A DNA stretch of 26,219 nt from JANQGH01 sp039819285 (GCA_039819285.1 JBCBSH010000034.1:1-26219); one strand, 5' to 3'. Numbered from the stretch's first letter, positions 7,095 through 16,011 are shown. Notes: generated from the letters alone by a model not told the origin. Numbers and translations are program-made.

Positions 7095-8585
7095 ATGACG
7101 CGCCTCGACAATGGGACCCTAGCCAGCCTGCCGGACTCGGTGCATCGCCCGGCCTATGACCGGGCAGGTCTTGCGACAGGCATCGTGCATTTGGGCATCG
7201 GCAATTTCCACCGGGCACACCAGGCCGAGTTCACCGATGACGTCCTGGGACTGCCGGGAACGCCCCTCGCCTGGGGTATCACCGGCGTCAGCCTGCGCAG
7301 CCCGGCTGTGCGCGATGCGCTGGTGCCGCAAGACGGCTTGTACACCGTGGTGCAACGAGATGGTTCAGGCGCGCGGGCGCGGGTTATCGGAAGCGTCGGG
7401 CGGGTATTGGTGAACCAGGAGGGGCCAGCGGCGGTTCTCGACGCCATGACCAATCGGGAGACCCGTATCGTCAGCCTGACGGTGACGGAGAAGGGCTATT
7501 GCCACGATCCTGCGACAGGAGACCTCGACGAGAGCCACCCGGCGATCGTTGCCGATCTTGCGCACCCCGACCGTCCGGGCAGCGCGATCGGTCTGCTGGC
7601 TGAGTCCCTAGATCGTCGACGGCGCAACGGAACCCCGCCTTTCACGGTTCTGACTTGCGATAATCTGCCGAGCAATGGTGACACCGTTCGCAAGCTTGTG
7701 CTGCGCTTCGCCGAGTTTCGCGACCCAGAACTCGCGCGATGGGTCGAGGACACAGTCGCCTTCCCCAACACCATGGTGGACCGCATCGTCCCCGCCACGA
7801 CCGATGCCGATCGCGCGGAAGCCGCCGACCTTCTGGGCGTGGAGGACGCCTGGCCGGTCGCCGCCGAGCCGTTCCGACAATGGGTTATCGAGGACAGGTT
7901 TACGGCCGGCCGGCCAGAATGGGATCGCGTCGGCGCTCAATTGGTAAGCGACGTCGCGCCGTTCGAACTGATGAAGCTGCGGCTCTTGAACGGCAGCCAC
8001 TCGACACTCGCCTATTTGGGTGTCCTAGCCGGCCATGAAACGGTGGACGCGGTCATGGCTGTCCCGTCCTTCGATAGGCTGATCCGATCGCTGATGGCGA
8101 ACGAGCTTGCGCCAACGGTTCCGCCGCCGCCGGACATGGACATGGCGGCCTATCAGATCGCTCTTTGCGAGCGGTTCGCCAACCCGGCACTCAAGCATCG
8201 AACCCGGCAGATCGCCATGGATGGGTCGCAAAAGCTGCCCCAGCGGCTGCTGGAGGCGGCGCGCGACCGTCTGGATGGCGGCCAACCCTTGCCGCTGATC
8301 GCGCTCGGCGTGGCAGCGTGGTGCCGTTATGTCGGCGGGGTCGACGAGGCCGGCCAGCCGATCACCGTTGATGATCCGCTGGCCGACCGTCTGCAGGCCG
8401 CCTCGGACTCCGCGAACGTTCCGGCCGGTAAGGTCGCGGCACTCCTAGCCGTTCAAGAGGTCTTCGGGACCGACTTGGCAACATCGGACCGGTTCGTCGC
8501 ACCAGTGACGGAAGCCTACGAGAGCCTGGTCACAAACGGGGCCTCAGCAACTGTCGAGGCATGGGCCGCTCAAAGTCGGCAATAG
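7095..8585 (+). CDS. uxuB: Mannitol dehydrogenase-family oxidoreductase, probable fructuronate reductase
   Basis: This 496-residue protein belongs to the long-chain mannitol dehydrogenase family. The N-terminal Rossmann motif is HLGIGNFHRAHQ (about 32-43), and the catalytic Lys-x4-Asn-x2-His is present as Lys294, Asn299, His302 in MKLRLLNGSHS. Because it starts 4 bp after uronate isomerase, with GGAGG (7081-7085) inside that gene's end, the likely reaction is NADH-dependent reduction of D-fructuronate to D-mannonate. Mannitol or another polyol 2-dehydrogenase is the alternative; the family cannot be split by motifs alone. Neither mannonate dehydratase nor KDG kinase lies in the window. It converges on the SDR gene with a 12-bp gap. 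Confidence 0.85.
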   Translation: MTRLDNGTLASLPDSVHRPAYDRAGLATGIVHLGIGNFHRAHQAEFTDDVLGLPGTPLAWGITGVSLRSPAVRDALVPQDGLYTVVQRDGSGARARVIGSVGRVLVNQEGPAAVLDAMTNRETRIVSLTVTEKGYCHDPATGDLDESHPAIVADLAHPDRPGSAIGLLAESLDRRRRNGTPPFTVLTCDNLPSNGDTVRKLVLRFAEFRDPELARWVEDTVAFPNTMVDRIVPATTDADRAEAADLLGVEDAWPVAAEPFRQWVIEDRFTAGRPEWDRVGAQLVSDVAPFELMKLRLLNGSHSTLAYLGVLAGHETVDAVMAVPSFDRLIRSLMANELAPTVPPPPDMDMAAYQIALCERFANPALKHRTRQIAMDGSQKLPQRLLEAARDRLDGGQPLPLIALGVAAWCRYVGGVDEAGQPITVDDPLADRLQAASDSANVPAGKVAALLAVQEVFGTDLATSDRFVAPVTEAYESLVTNGASATVEAWAAQSRQ

Positions 8586-8597
8586 TTCGTCGGGCGT

Positions 8598-9449
8598 TCA
8601 CGCCTTCATGTAGTCCGCAAAGGCCTGCCCATAGTCAGGATGCCAACGGGACAGCGGCGGCCGGTTCTCAGTAATGTCCTGGGCGGCCCAGAGGATGCGC
8701 TTGTTATCCACGTCGCGGGTGACCTCGTTGTCTTCGCAGATGATGTAGAAGTCACCATGTCCCAGACCGGCGACCATTTCGTCGATCACCTGATCCGGCT
8801 CCCACGCGCCGTCTGGCTTTTCTTGGACATGGACCCGGGTGAAGCCGGTGAAGGTGAAGCCGGGAACCAGCAGCGCCGCGCCGACCTGGCAGCCCTCGAT
8901 GGAGCGCAGCTCGTGCGCCAACTGTTCGGTGAATGCCTTCACGCCAGCTTTCGAGACGTTGTAGGCGGCATTGCCCGGCGGGCAGGTGATGCCCTGCTTG
9001 GAGCCGGTATTGATGATGATCGCCGGCTTGCCGGCCTCGATCATGGCCGGTGCGAACACCTGCGACCCATGGATGACGCCCCAGAGATTGACGTCGAGGA
9101 TACGCTGCCACATCTCAGCATCGCCCAGAGCCTTGCCGACGGGCTCCATACCGGCATTGTTCATTAGCACGGTAACGTCGCCGAAGCGGTCGGTAACCGC
9201 GTCGCGCAAGCCGTTCAGGGCGGCGCGATCGGACACGTCGATCGGTGCCGTCATGACATCGTCCGCACCGTTTGCGGCCTTTGCCGCAACCCGACTGCCG
9301 GCCTCAGCCAAGGCGTCCGCGTTAATGTCCGCCACGCAGACGCGCAGGCCCATTGATGCAAAGCGCTCGGCGGCGGCCAGGCCGATGCCGCTTGCACCGC
9401 CGGTAACGACGGCCGCCCCTTCGGCGACAAAAGCTGGGTGATCGCTCAT
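8598..9449 (-). CDS. Short-chain dehydrogenase/reductase, last gene of the sugar operon
   Basis: This 283-residue classical SDR has the cofactor motif TGGASGIG (16-23), NNAG (97-100), catalytic Ser150 (INTGSKQG) and Tyr163-x3-Lys167 (YNVSKAG). Asp41 after the second strand (CVADIN) favours NAD(H) over NADP(H). It is somewhat longer than the 250-residue norm owing to a C-terminal segment ending in WHPDYGQAFADYMKA. It lies 42 bp after the aldolase/SDR fusion gene, with GGAAGAGGA just before the ATG, and ends the importer operon. An inferred job is oxidation of an imported polyol to a ketose, or turnover of the aldehyde or acid product. The exact substrate cannot be read from the sequence. Confidence 0.88.
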   Translation of the reverse strand: MSDHPAFVAEGAAVVTGGASGIGLAAAERFASMGLRVCVADINADALAEAGSRVAAKAANGADDVMTAPIDVSDRAALNGLRDAVTDRFGDVTVLMNNAGMEPVGKALGDAEMWQRILDVNLWGVIHGSQVFAPAMIEAGKPAIIINTGSKQGITCPPGNAAYNVSKAGVKAFTEQLAHELRSIEGCQVGAALLVPGFTFTGFTRVHVQEKPDGAWEPDQVIDEMVAGLGHGDFYIICEDNEVTRDVDNKRILWAAQDITENRPPLSRWHPDYGQAFADYMKA

Positions 9450-9491
9450 TCCTCTTCCAATCCTTCTAATGGGTGCCGCAGCACCGTCGGC

Positions 9492-11531
9492 CTAGCGCAG
9501 CGCCGCTTCGACATTTCCACCGTCAACAGTCATGACGTGAGCGGTCGTCCGCTCAGCCAGGGCTAAGTCGACAAAGGCATCCGCCACATGGCGGGCCTCG
9601 ACTTCGCGGCCCAGCAAATTGCCCTCCATATAGCGCCTGGTGTCAACACCGCGCGCTTGCGCCCGTTCGGCGATCATCGCATCGGTCAGTAGGCCCGAGC
9701 GGATTCGATCCGCATTCACGCCATTGACCCGGATGCCGTCACCGCCAAGCTCAAGCGCGTACTGGCGCACCAAAAAGAACGTGGCCGCCTTCGGCAGTCC
9801 GTAGGCGCCGAAATTCTTACCGGGATTGACCGCCTGCTTGGACACGTTGAACAGCAGGACGCCGCCCCTGCCCTGGGTGCGCATGACCTTGGCGGCCGAC
9901 TGTGCCATATGCTGGTGGGCGAAGAAGTTAAGCTCGAAACTTGTCCGCAGCGTGTCGTCGTCGAGATCGACCATGGCCCCGCCCCAGGCCGCACCCGCAT
10001 TGCTGACCAGGATGTCGACGCCACCGAACCGGCGCGTGCACGCGGCGACAGCCTCATTGCCGGCATCACGATCGGTCAGGTCTAGGACAACACCACCGGC
10101 ATCCCGGCCGAAGCCGGCCAGGGCTTCGTCGAGCGCAGCCTGATCGGCATCGACCAGGAACACGTCCGCGCCCTTTGCCTTGAACGCCTCGGCCGTAGCG
10201 CGGCCGATGGCGCCCGCACCACCGGTGATCAACACCACGCGGCCGGTCAGCGGCGGCGGCTTGCCCTTGCCCAGCTTGGCCTGTTCCAGCGACCAGTACT
10301 CGGTCTCGAACAGGTCGAACTCCTTGATTGGCCGAAACTCACCGATGCTCTCGGCCTGTTCGATCACCCGGATCTGCTGGTCGCCGAGATCAGCGGCCAC
10401 GCGCGCGGCCTTGGCGTTGGCGCCGATGCCGAGAATGCCCAAGCCCGGCACCCAGGCCAGGCCAGGCGTCGGGTCGAGCATCGTCTTGGGCTCGGCCATC
10501 TTGGGCGCATTGCGCTCAAAATAGGCCCGATAGGCATCGGCCCAGTCGCCGACCGCACGCTCAAGTGCATCGCGATCGCCGTTGGCCGCCGGGCCCTGAA
10601 GCACCAGCGGCGGCGCCTTGGTGCGGATGACATGATCGGGTGTCGCCACGCCGCGTGTCGACAGGTCGCCCATGTCGTCCCGCGCCAGGAACGCCGTCAG
10701 ATACGCGGCCGACCGCAGGTCGAAAACCGGCATCGCCGCGTCTCGATCGCGGTGCTTGGCCAGCGCGCCGCGCAGTGTCGGGAGCAAACGCTCGGGTTTC
10801 GGCGGCTCGATCGCCCGCGCCGCCACGCGTGGGGTGGCCCGTTCCGCCAGGAACGCCTCGACCACATTCACCTGCTCGATCATACGGTCGTAGGAGACGC
10901 GCGCGGTGTCGCCGAAGGTGAAGTGGCCGTGATTGACCAACAGCATGCCGGTGACGTCGGGCTTCGCCTCGAAGACCTCCGCCGCCGCCTTCGACAGGCC
11001 GAAGCCCGGCATGATGTAAGGCACGATCGCGACCGTGTCGCCGAACAGGTCTCGCACGATGGCCTCGACCTCCGGCACGTTGGTGAGCGCAAGCATCGCG
11101 GTCGCATGGCTGTGGTCGATGAAGGCGTGCGGCAGGAAGCCGTGCAGCAGCGTTTCCACCGACGGGTTGGGCGAGGACGAGTCCAGAAGGTTGCAGCGCA
11201 GCTGGTTGACCATGTCCTCGTCCGAAAGACGGTCGAGCGGCCGCAGACGAAGCAGCGGATCCAGCCGAACGCCGGGCAGGCCGGGCGCCTCGATCGAGCC
11301 CAGATCCCAGCCGCTGCCCTTCACATGCAGCACGCGGATCTCGTCGCCCAGGAGATCACGGCGCATCACCTTGCACGAGGTGTTGCCGCCGCCATGCATC
11401 ACGAGGTCCGGGTCGCCGCCGATTAGGCGCGACGTGTAGACCCGAAAGGCCAGCGCCTGGTCAGCGGGATCGCCGCCCGCAGCGTCTACCAGGCGCTGGG
11501 CTTCGTCGTCGCGCCATCTGTTTTCGACCAT
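9492..11531 (-). CDS. Bifunctional class II aldolase / short-chain dehydrogenase (RhaD-like)
   Basis: This 679-residue fusion has a class II aldolase domain (about 20-420) and a C-terminal SDR domain (about 425-679). Aldolase marks are the phosphate loop region MHGGGNTSCK (45-54), Glu126 (PSVETLLHGF), metal ligands His140 and His142 (DHSHATAM) and His201 (NHGHFTFG). SDR marks are TGGAGAIG (434-441), SNAG (508-511), Ser562 and Tyr575-x3-Lys579 (YGLPK). The best known relatives cleave rhamnulose 1-phosphate to DHAP and lactaldehyde and oxidise the aldehyde. There is no rhamnose isomerase or kinase here, but DhaK/DhaL, MtnK and MtnA are near, so another ketose 1-phosphate is more likely. It lies 22 bp after the DhaL gene. 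Confidence 0.9.
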   Translation of the reverse strand: MVENRWRDDEAQRLVDAAGGDPADQALAFRVYTSRLIGGDPDLVMHGGGNTSCKVMRRDLLGDEIRVLHVKGSGWDLGSIEAPGLPGVRLDPLLRLRPLDRLSDEDMVNQLRCNLLDSSSPNPSVETLLHGFLPHAFIDHSHATAMLALTNVPEVEAIVRDLFGDTVAIVPYIMPGFGLSKAAAEVFEAKPDVTGMLLVNHGHFTFGDTARVSYDRMIEQVNVVEAFLAERATPRVAARAIEPPKPERLLPTLRGALAKHRDRDAAMPVFDLRSAAYLTAFLARDDMGDLSTRGVATPDHVIRTKAPPLVLQGPAANGDRDALERAVGDWADAYRAYFERNAPKMAEPKTMLDPTPGLAWVPGLGILGIGANAKAARVAADLGDQQIRVIEQAESIGEFRPIKEFDLFETEYWSLEQAKLGKGKPPPLTGRVVLITGGAGAIGRATAEAFKAKGADVFLVDADQAALDEALAGFGRDAGGVVLDLTDRDAGNEAVAACTRRFGGVDILVSNAGAAWGGAMVDLDDDTLRTSFELNFFAHQHMAQSAAKVMRTQGRGGVLLFNVSKQAVNPGKNFGAYGLPKAATFFLVRQYALELGGDGIRVNGVNADRIRSGLLTDAMIAERAQARGVDTRRYMEGNLLGREVEARHVADAFVDLALAERTTAHVMTVDGGNVEAALR

Positions 11532-11553
11532 ACCGATTTTCCTCTTCGCCCCG

Positions 11554-12162
11554 TCAGGGGGCCTTTAGACCATCGACAACCCGACGCAACGCCACCATGC
11601 CGGGATCGTCCAAACCGACGCTCTTCTCCGCGAAGATGCGCGCGCGACCAACTTGCGCCTGCTGGTCCCGAAACGCGTCCATGGTCTCGTCGAGCGCCCG
11701 GTCGATGGCCCCCAAGACCGCTGGACCGTCCGACCGGTCGGAGGCCGCCTTGGCCGCTGCGTCCAGCGGGTCGAGCACGGTCTTCTGGCCAAGCTCGGCC
11801 TTGCCCCGTGCGCTCATCGCCTGGACGGCGCCCGCAAGCAACCCTGACATCTCGGACCATGGCACCTCGGTACGACCACGACAGGCCTTGGCCGCGCTCA
11901 TCAGGCCGGTGGCAAGCAACGTCCCGAAGCTGGACCCGGAAATGCGGGTAAAGGCCTGGGCACAGGCGAACAACGCCATGCCGACATCGACCGGCAAATC
12001 ATCGGCGACCTTCATGATCTCGCGCATGCCGCGCGTCATCGTGACACCGAGGTCGCCGTCCCCCAACGCGCCGTCAACCGTGTTCAACTCATCGGCCGAC
12101 GCCTCCGTCTTCGCTGCGATCAGCGCCAACCCTTGGCGCAATGTCGGCGTGTCGAGGGCCAT
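11554..12162 (-). CDS. dhaL: Dihydroxyacetone kinase-like nucleotide-binding subunit DhaL
   Basis: This 202-residue protein is the DhaL (Dak2) all-helical subunit that binds the adenine nucleotide with two Mg ions. The three metal-binding aspartates are at 30, 35 and 37 (VDGALGDGDLGVTM), the phosphate loop is ISGSSFGTLL, and KTVLDPLDAA and VGRARIFAEKSVG match the later family motifs. Position 38, commonly His in GDGDHG, is Leu. In PTS-linked systems DhaL holds bound ADP that is re-phosphorylated by DhaM; no DhaM is in the window, so ATP exchange is likely. The ATG follows the DhaK stop with no gap (TGAATG), so the two subunits are coupled. Confidence 0.9.
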   Translation of the reverse strand: MALDTPTLRQGLALIAAKTEASADELNTVDGALGDGDLGVTMTRGMREIMKVADDLPVDVGMALFACAQAFTRISGSSFGTLLATGLMSAAKACRGRTEVPWSEMSGLLAGAVQAMSARGKAELGQKTVLDPLDAAAKAASDRSDGPAVLGAIDRALDETMDAFRDQQAQVGRARIFAEKSVGLDDPGMVALRRVVDGLKAP

Positions 12163-13161
12163 TCAAACCGTCCAGAAGGCGCAATGCGCCGGCGCCTTCA
12201 GGTGACCCTCCAACTCGTCATCGAGCTTGCAGAGCGTGATCGAAATGCCGGTCATCTCCATGGATGTGGCATAGCGGCCGACCAGGGGCATGACGATCTC
12301 GGCCCCCGCCTCCTCGAGGCGCTGCTTCACGACCCGATAAAGGATGTAGAGTTCCTCCGGCGGCGTGGCACCGAGGGAGTTGACCAGCGGCGAGACGCGA
12401 TCGCCCGCGCCGAGCGGCTGGTCGGCCAACAGCGTGTCCATGATCTCCCCGGCGATTTCGTCGGCCGAGCGTAGCTTGCCGCGCCAGACGCCGGGCTCGC
12501 CATGGATGCCCATGCCCATTTCCATCTCGTCCTCGCCAAGCTCGAATGTCGGCTTGCCCGCCTGGGGCACGGTGCACGGCGTCAAGGCGGCGCCCATGGA
12601 AACGCAGTGATCGGCGGCTTTCTGGGCGATCCGGGTGACCTCGGCCAGATCCTTGCCGGCCTCGGCCGCCGCGCCGGCAATCTTGAAGGCATAGACCATG
12701 CCGGCGACGCCACGACGCTTCTCACGCTCATCCCGGCTGGCGGAGGCGACATCGTCGGCCAGCAGCACGGTCGTGGTGGCGACGTCCTCCATCTCCAGCA
12801 TGTCGCCGGCCATGTCGAAGTTCATGATGTCGCCGCCATAGTTGCCGTAAAGGCGCAGCACGCCGGCCCCTCCATTGGCGGCCCGGATGGCATCGGCCAT
12901 TTGTTCAACCGACGGCGAGGCGAAGACGTCGCCGATGGCGCAAGCGTCGAGCAGGCCCCTGCCGACATAGCCGGTGAAGATCGGCAAGTGCCCCGAACCG
13001 CCGCCCGACACGATGCCGACCTTGCCGTCGACCGGCCCGTCGGCGCGGGCGATCACCCGGCCGGCGTCACCAACCTGACGGTAATTGTCGGGATGGGCGG
13101 CACACAGCCCCTCCAGCATCTCATCGACATAGACGGTCGGGTCATTGAGGATCTTTTTCAC
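12163..13161 (-). CDS. dhaK: Dihydroxyacetone kinase-like substrate-binding subunit DhaK
   Basis: This 332-residue protein is the DhaK (Dak1) subunit, which binds a short ketose covalently through a histidine. The catalytic His220 is in GMGIHGEPGV, the sugar-pocket motif is GGGSGHLPIFTGYVG (53-67), and Asp111 is in GNYGGDIMNF. The pocket motif departs from the usual GSGHEP with a Leu, which may signal a different ketose such as a tetrulose. I chose GTG 13161 because AGGAG lies about 8 bp upstream and the family starts with a KKILND-like sequence; an open frame to 13191 adds ten poor residues. It pairs with DhaL downstream and follows the binding-protein gene after a hairpin. Confidence 0.9.
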   Translation of the reverse strand: MKKILNDPTVYVDEMLEGLCAAHPDNYRQVGDAGRVIARADGPVDGKVGIVSGGGSGHLPIFTGYVGRGLLDACAIGDVFASPSVEQMADAIRAANGGAGVLRLYGNYGGDIMNFDMAGDMLEMEDVATTTVLLADDVASASRDEREKRRGVAGMVYAFKIAGAAAEAGKDLAEVTRIAQKAADHCVSMGAALTPCTVPQAGKPTFELGEDEMEMGMGIHGEPGVWRGKLRSADEIAGEIMDTLLADQPLGAGDRVSPLVNSLGATPPEELYILYRVVKQRLEEAGAEIVMPLVGRYATSMEMTGISITLCKLDDELEGHLKAPAHCAFWTV

Positions 13162-13193
13162 CGGCGGTTCTCCTGGTCGGCGTTGTGGCACCG

Positions 13194-13237
13194 AAAAATA
13201 ACGCGCCGCCGGCCGGTCGCAAGACCCGCCGGCGGCG
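13194..13237 (-). terminator. Hairpin with T-rich tail between binding protein and dhaK genes
   Basis: A perfect 10-bp inverted repeat, CGCCGCCGGC (13204-13213) and GCCGGCGGCG (13228-13237), encloses a 14-nt loop. On the - strand it is followed by GTTATTTTT. It lies just after the binding-protein stop and before dhaK. In operons of this kind such an element often acts as a partial terminator or 3'-end stabiliser that leaves more transporter than enzyme message. Confidence 0.6.
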
Positions 13238-13256
13238 TTCAGTTAAGACGCGTGGA

Positions 13257-14813
13257 TTAGATGCGGTAACCCAAGGCACGCGCGCCTAAGAGGAAGTTGT
13301 TGTACTGGGTCCGCTGATTGTCGATGCCCAGGCGTTGGACGATCTGGGTCCATTCCTCGGCGGCCTCGTCGAGTGCCTGCTGCGAGGTCAACTCGCCGAC
13401 CACCGCGCGCGAAATGTTGCGGCCCAGCGCGTCCGCCAGCTCCGGCGTGCCCTCCCAGTAGAACTGCGGATAGCCGACCTCGACATTCGCCAGACCGCCG
13501 TTCAGATGGTCGCGCGCCCGCTCGAACGTCTCGAAGATGCCGGCGTTGGTCGGCCAGAGGTCGTTGTCCGTGCCGCGTTGCGGGTTCGGCTCGGTATACA
13601 GTGTGGCCGCAGCATCCGTGTAGTGCGTGGCGCCGAACGGATCGGACCCGCAATACTCGTCCGCCACGATCTGGTCGGAGATCGTCGGGTGCGACATCCG
13701 ATAGAGGAAGTGGAACGCCGCATCCTTCACATCCTGTGGGGCAGCCGCCGGGATCGCGCCGGTCCGGCACCAGAGCGAGATGGCCTTATGATTGATCGAA
13801 CCGTCTTCCTGCTCCCAGCCCGGCACGATGGCAGCGCCCTGCTGTTCGGCCAGTTCCCGGCCCTGCTGCTGCACGGTGAACTCGGCCAGATCGATCCACC
13901 AGACCGACATGACATCCGCGCCGGACTGCCAGCGCTGGATGGTCTGCGCCAGATCCATCGACTCCGCGCCCGGCGGGCCAAAGCGGATGATTTCGCGATA
14001 CATATCCAACGCCTCAACCGCACCCGGCGTGTTGATCTGCGGGGTCATGTTCTCGTCGAAATAGTTCACGCCGTTGGAGGCCGCGATGTCCATCCAGAAG
14101 CCCCAGCCGAAATTCGGCGGGTTGACGACCATCGAGGTGCCATAGATGCCCTGGCTCGACAGCTCCTCAGTGAAGAACTGGGTGACTTGCAGGAAGTCTG
14201 GCCAGGTGCGCGGCACCTCCAACTCACGCTGGAAGCGTTGTGAGAACCGGCTTTGCAGATCCGGATCGTCGAAATAGTTCCGGCGGTAATGCAGGATATG
14301 GATGTCGCCATCCAACATGACGCCGTACCGCTGGCCGTTCCATTTGGTGTAGAACTCGCCGTAGGCTGGCATGACCCAGTCAAGATAGTCGTTGGCGTCG
14401 TCATAGCGCGCGAAGTAGTCGTCCAGCGGCTCGAGCTGTCCGGTCTCGGCGAAGGCGCCGAAGAACAGCGACGGGAACTGGACCCAGTCGAAACGCGGCT
14501 GGCGCGACAGCAGCTGGGGCAGAACGCGGGCGACGGTATCGCCGCCATCATACATCTCGCGCCCGGCAATCGAGACGCCGGCATGTTCCTGGAAGTGGGG
14601 CGACAGCCATAGCGGGGCGTGCAGCCAGTTGGAGTCCTGGAAGTAAGTCAGTTCAATGTTATTGAACCGACCGCCCGGCGGGGTCAGGAAGCTCATATCC
14701 TGCGCCTGGGCGCCGCGTCCGGCGAAGAGGCCCTTGCTGCCCGCCATGGCGCCGGCCCCGATCGCGGCCGAGCGTAGGAACTTGCGCCGTGTAAACCCGT
14801 TCAAGATACCCAT
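13257..14813 (-). CDS. Tat-exported ABC transporter substrate-binding protein, family 1
   Basis: This 518-residue protein is the periplasmic solute-binding component of the importer. Its N-terminus has a twin-arginine signal (FTRRKFLRSAAIGAGAMAG) with a likely cleavage site after GAQA near residue 37, so it is exported folded by the Tat system. The body reads as an SBP_bac_1 fold: an early LTYFQDSNWLHAPLW strand-helix unit, FDWVQFPSLFFGAF, and a long C-terminal helical region. It is larger than typical maltose-type proteins (about 400 residues), close to the large binding proteins of two-ATPase glycerol-type systems. ATG 14813 is preferred over GTG 14816 because AGGGAGG is then correctly spaced. 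The ligand is not known. Confidence 0.9.
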   Translation of the reverse strand: MGILNGFTRRKFLRSAAIGAGAMAGSKGLFAGRGAQAQDMSFLTPPGGRFNNIELTYFQDSNWLHAPLWLSPHFQEHAGVSIAGREMYDGGDTVARVLPQLLSRQPRFDWVQFPSLFFGAFAETGQLEPLDDYFARYDDANDYLDWVMPAYGEFYTKWNGQRYGVMLDGDIHILHYRRNYFDDPDLQSRFSQRFQRELEVPRTWPDFLQVTQFFTEELSSQGIYGTSMVVNPPNFGWGFWMDIAASNGVNYFDENMTPQINTPGAVEALDMYREIIRFGPPGAESMDLAQTIQRWQSGADVMSVWWIDLAEFTVQQQGRELAEQQGAAIVPGWEQEDGSINHKAISLWCRTGAIPAAAPQDVKDAAFHFLYRMSHPTISDQIVADEYCGSDPFGATHYTDAAATLYTEPNPQRGTDNDLWPTNAGIFETFERARDHLNGGLANVEVGYPQFYWEGTPELADALGRNISRAVVGELTSQQALDEAAEEWTQIVQRLGIDNQRTQYNNFLLGARALGYRI

Positions 14814-14901
14814 CACATCCTCCCTTTGGTGCTGGACTTACTGTCGTTGGCCGCCGAGGCGACACGTGATTGTTGAACGAAATCGATTTTGCGTCGAGGG
14901 T

Positions 14902-16008
14902 TTAGCTAATGAACACCTCCGTTTCGGGATGAAATACCATCACGTCGCGAGACCGGTATGACAAGTCGATCGTCTCGCCCTCCCCTGTCTTGACCGACGG
15001 CGGGACCATGGCACGGAATTCAGCCGCGCCATCCCGCAGGCTCAGGATCGAATGCTCGCCTTGATATTCGTTGATCTCAACGGTGGCGGTGATTTGCTCA
15101 TCGCCCTCATCGTGGCGGACATGCAGGTTCTGCGGACGGATGCCGACGATGACGCTCTGCAAGCCTTGATCGCGGATCGCTGCAGCCCGCGGCCCGTCGG
15201 GAACAAAGGCGGCCGATGCGTCGCGGATGGTCAGACGCATGGTCGCACCGTCGTCATGAACCTCGGCCTCTAGAAAATTGGTCGGCGGCTCGCCGATGAA
15301 GCCGGCCACGAATGTGTTGGCCGGCCGGTCATAGAGCGTGTCTCGGTCGCCGAACTGCTGCAGCCTTGCGTCAGACATCACGGCGACGCGGTCGGCCAGC
15401 GCCAGCGCCTCCATCTGGTCGTGCGTGACGTAGACGATTGTCCGTTCCAGCGTCTGGTGAATGCGCTTCAGCTCAAACAGCATCTGGAACTTCAGATGCG
15501 CGTCCAGATGGCTCATCACTTCATCCAGGATGAACACGGCCGGATCTCGGATCAGGGCACGGCCCAAAGACACCCGCTGCTGCTGACCGCCCGAAAGCTG
15601 CCGAGGAAACGAGTTGAGGATCGGTTCGATGCGCAGCAGGCGCGCGACCTCCGCGACCTTTTCGTCCCGCGTCGGCTTGTCGACACCCTTAACCTCCAGC
15701 GGAAAGGCCAGGTTTTGGGCGACCGTGAAGGTCGGGTAAAGCGCATAGGTCTCGAACGCCATGGCGACATTGCGCTGCTCCGGCGTCTGGTCGTTCACGG
15801 GCTGGCCGTCAAAGGCGATGACACCGCCCGAAATGGCCTCTAGCCCGACGATCATGCGTAAGGTCGATGTCTTGCCGCAGCCGGAGGGCCCCAGCAGGGC
15901 GACGAACTCACCGTCTTCGATCGCCAGGTCGAGATCCTGGACGGCGTGTACGTCGCCGTGCCGGGACGGATAGATCTTGTTGACCTTGTCGAGGGTGACG
16001 CGGGCCAT
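14902..16008 (-). CDS. CUT1-family ABC transporter ATP-binding protein (first)
   Basis: This 368-residue MalK/UgpC-type ATPase powers import. It has Walker A GPSGCGKT (40-47), signature LSGGQQQR (138-145), Walker B VFILDE (158-163), H-loop His196 and a C-terminal regulatory (TOBE/OB) domain from about 240. Two departures stand out: the Q-loop glutamine is Glu86 (FETYALYP), and the usual DEPLSNLDA reads DEVMSHLDA. The catalytic glutamate is kept, so it should still hydrolyse ATP. It starts 3 bp after the second ATPase gene; the two probably form a heterodimer rather than the MalK homodimer. The binding-protein gene follows after 88 bp. Confidence 0.93.
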   Translation of the reverse strand: MARVTLDKVNKIYPSRHGDVHAVQDLDLAIEDGEFVALLGPSGCGKTSTLRMIVGLEAISGGVIAFDGQPVNDQTPEQRNVAMAFETYALYPTFTVAQNLAFPLEVKGVDKPTRDEKVAEVARLLRIEPILNSFPRQLSGGQQQRVSLGRALIRDPAVFILDEVMSHLDAHLKFQMLFELKRIHQTLERTIVYVTHDQMEALALADRVAVMSDARLQQFGDRDTLYDRPANTFVAGFIGEPPTNFLEAEVHDDGATMRLTIRDASAAFVPDGPRAAAIRDQGLQSVIVGIRPQNLHVRHDEGDEQITATVEINEYQGEHSILSLRDGAAEFRAMVPPSVKTGEGETIDLSYRSRDVMVFHPETEVFIS

Positions 16009-16011
16009 GTC

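Noticed and set aside
8586..8597. Bidirectional terminator between the converging uronate and SDR genes
   Set aside because: The gap is only 12 bp and shows no stem with a T-run.
9492..11531. Assignment as rhamnulose-1-phosphate aldolase/lactaldehyde dehydrogenase (rhaD)
   Set aside because: The domain layout fits, but no rhamnose isomerase, rhamnulokinase or RhaS-type transporter is present, so I left the gene symbol empty.
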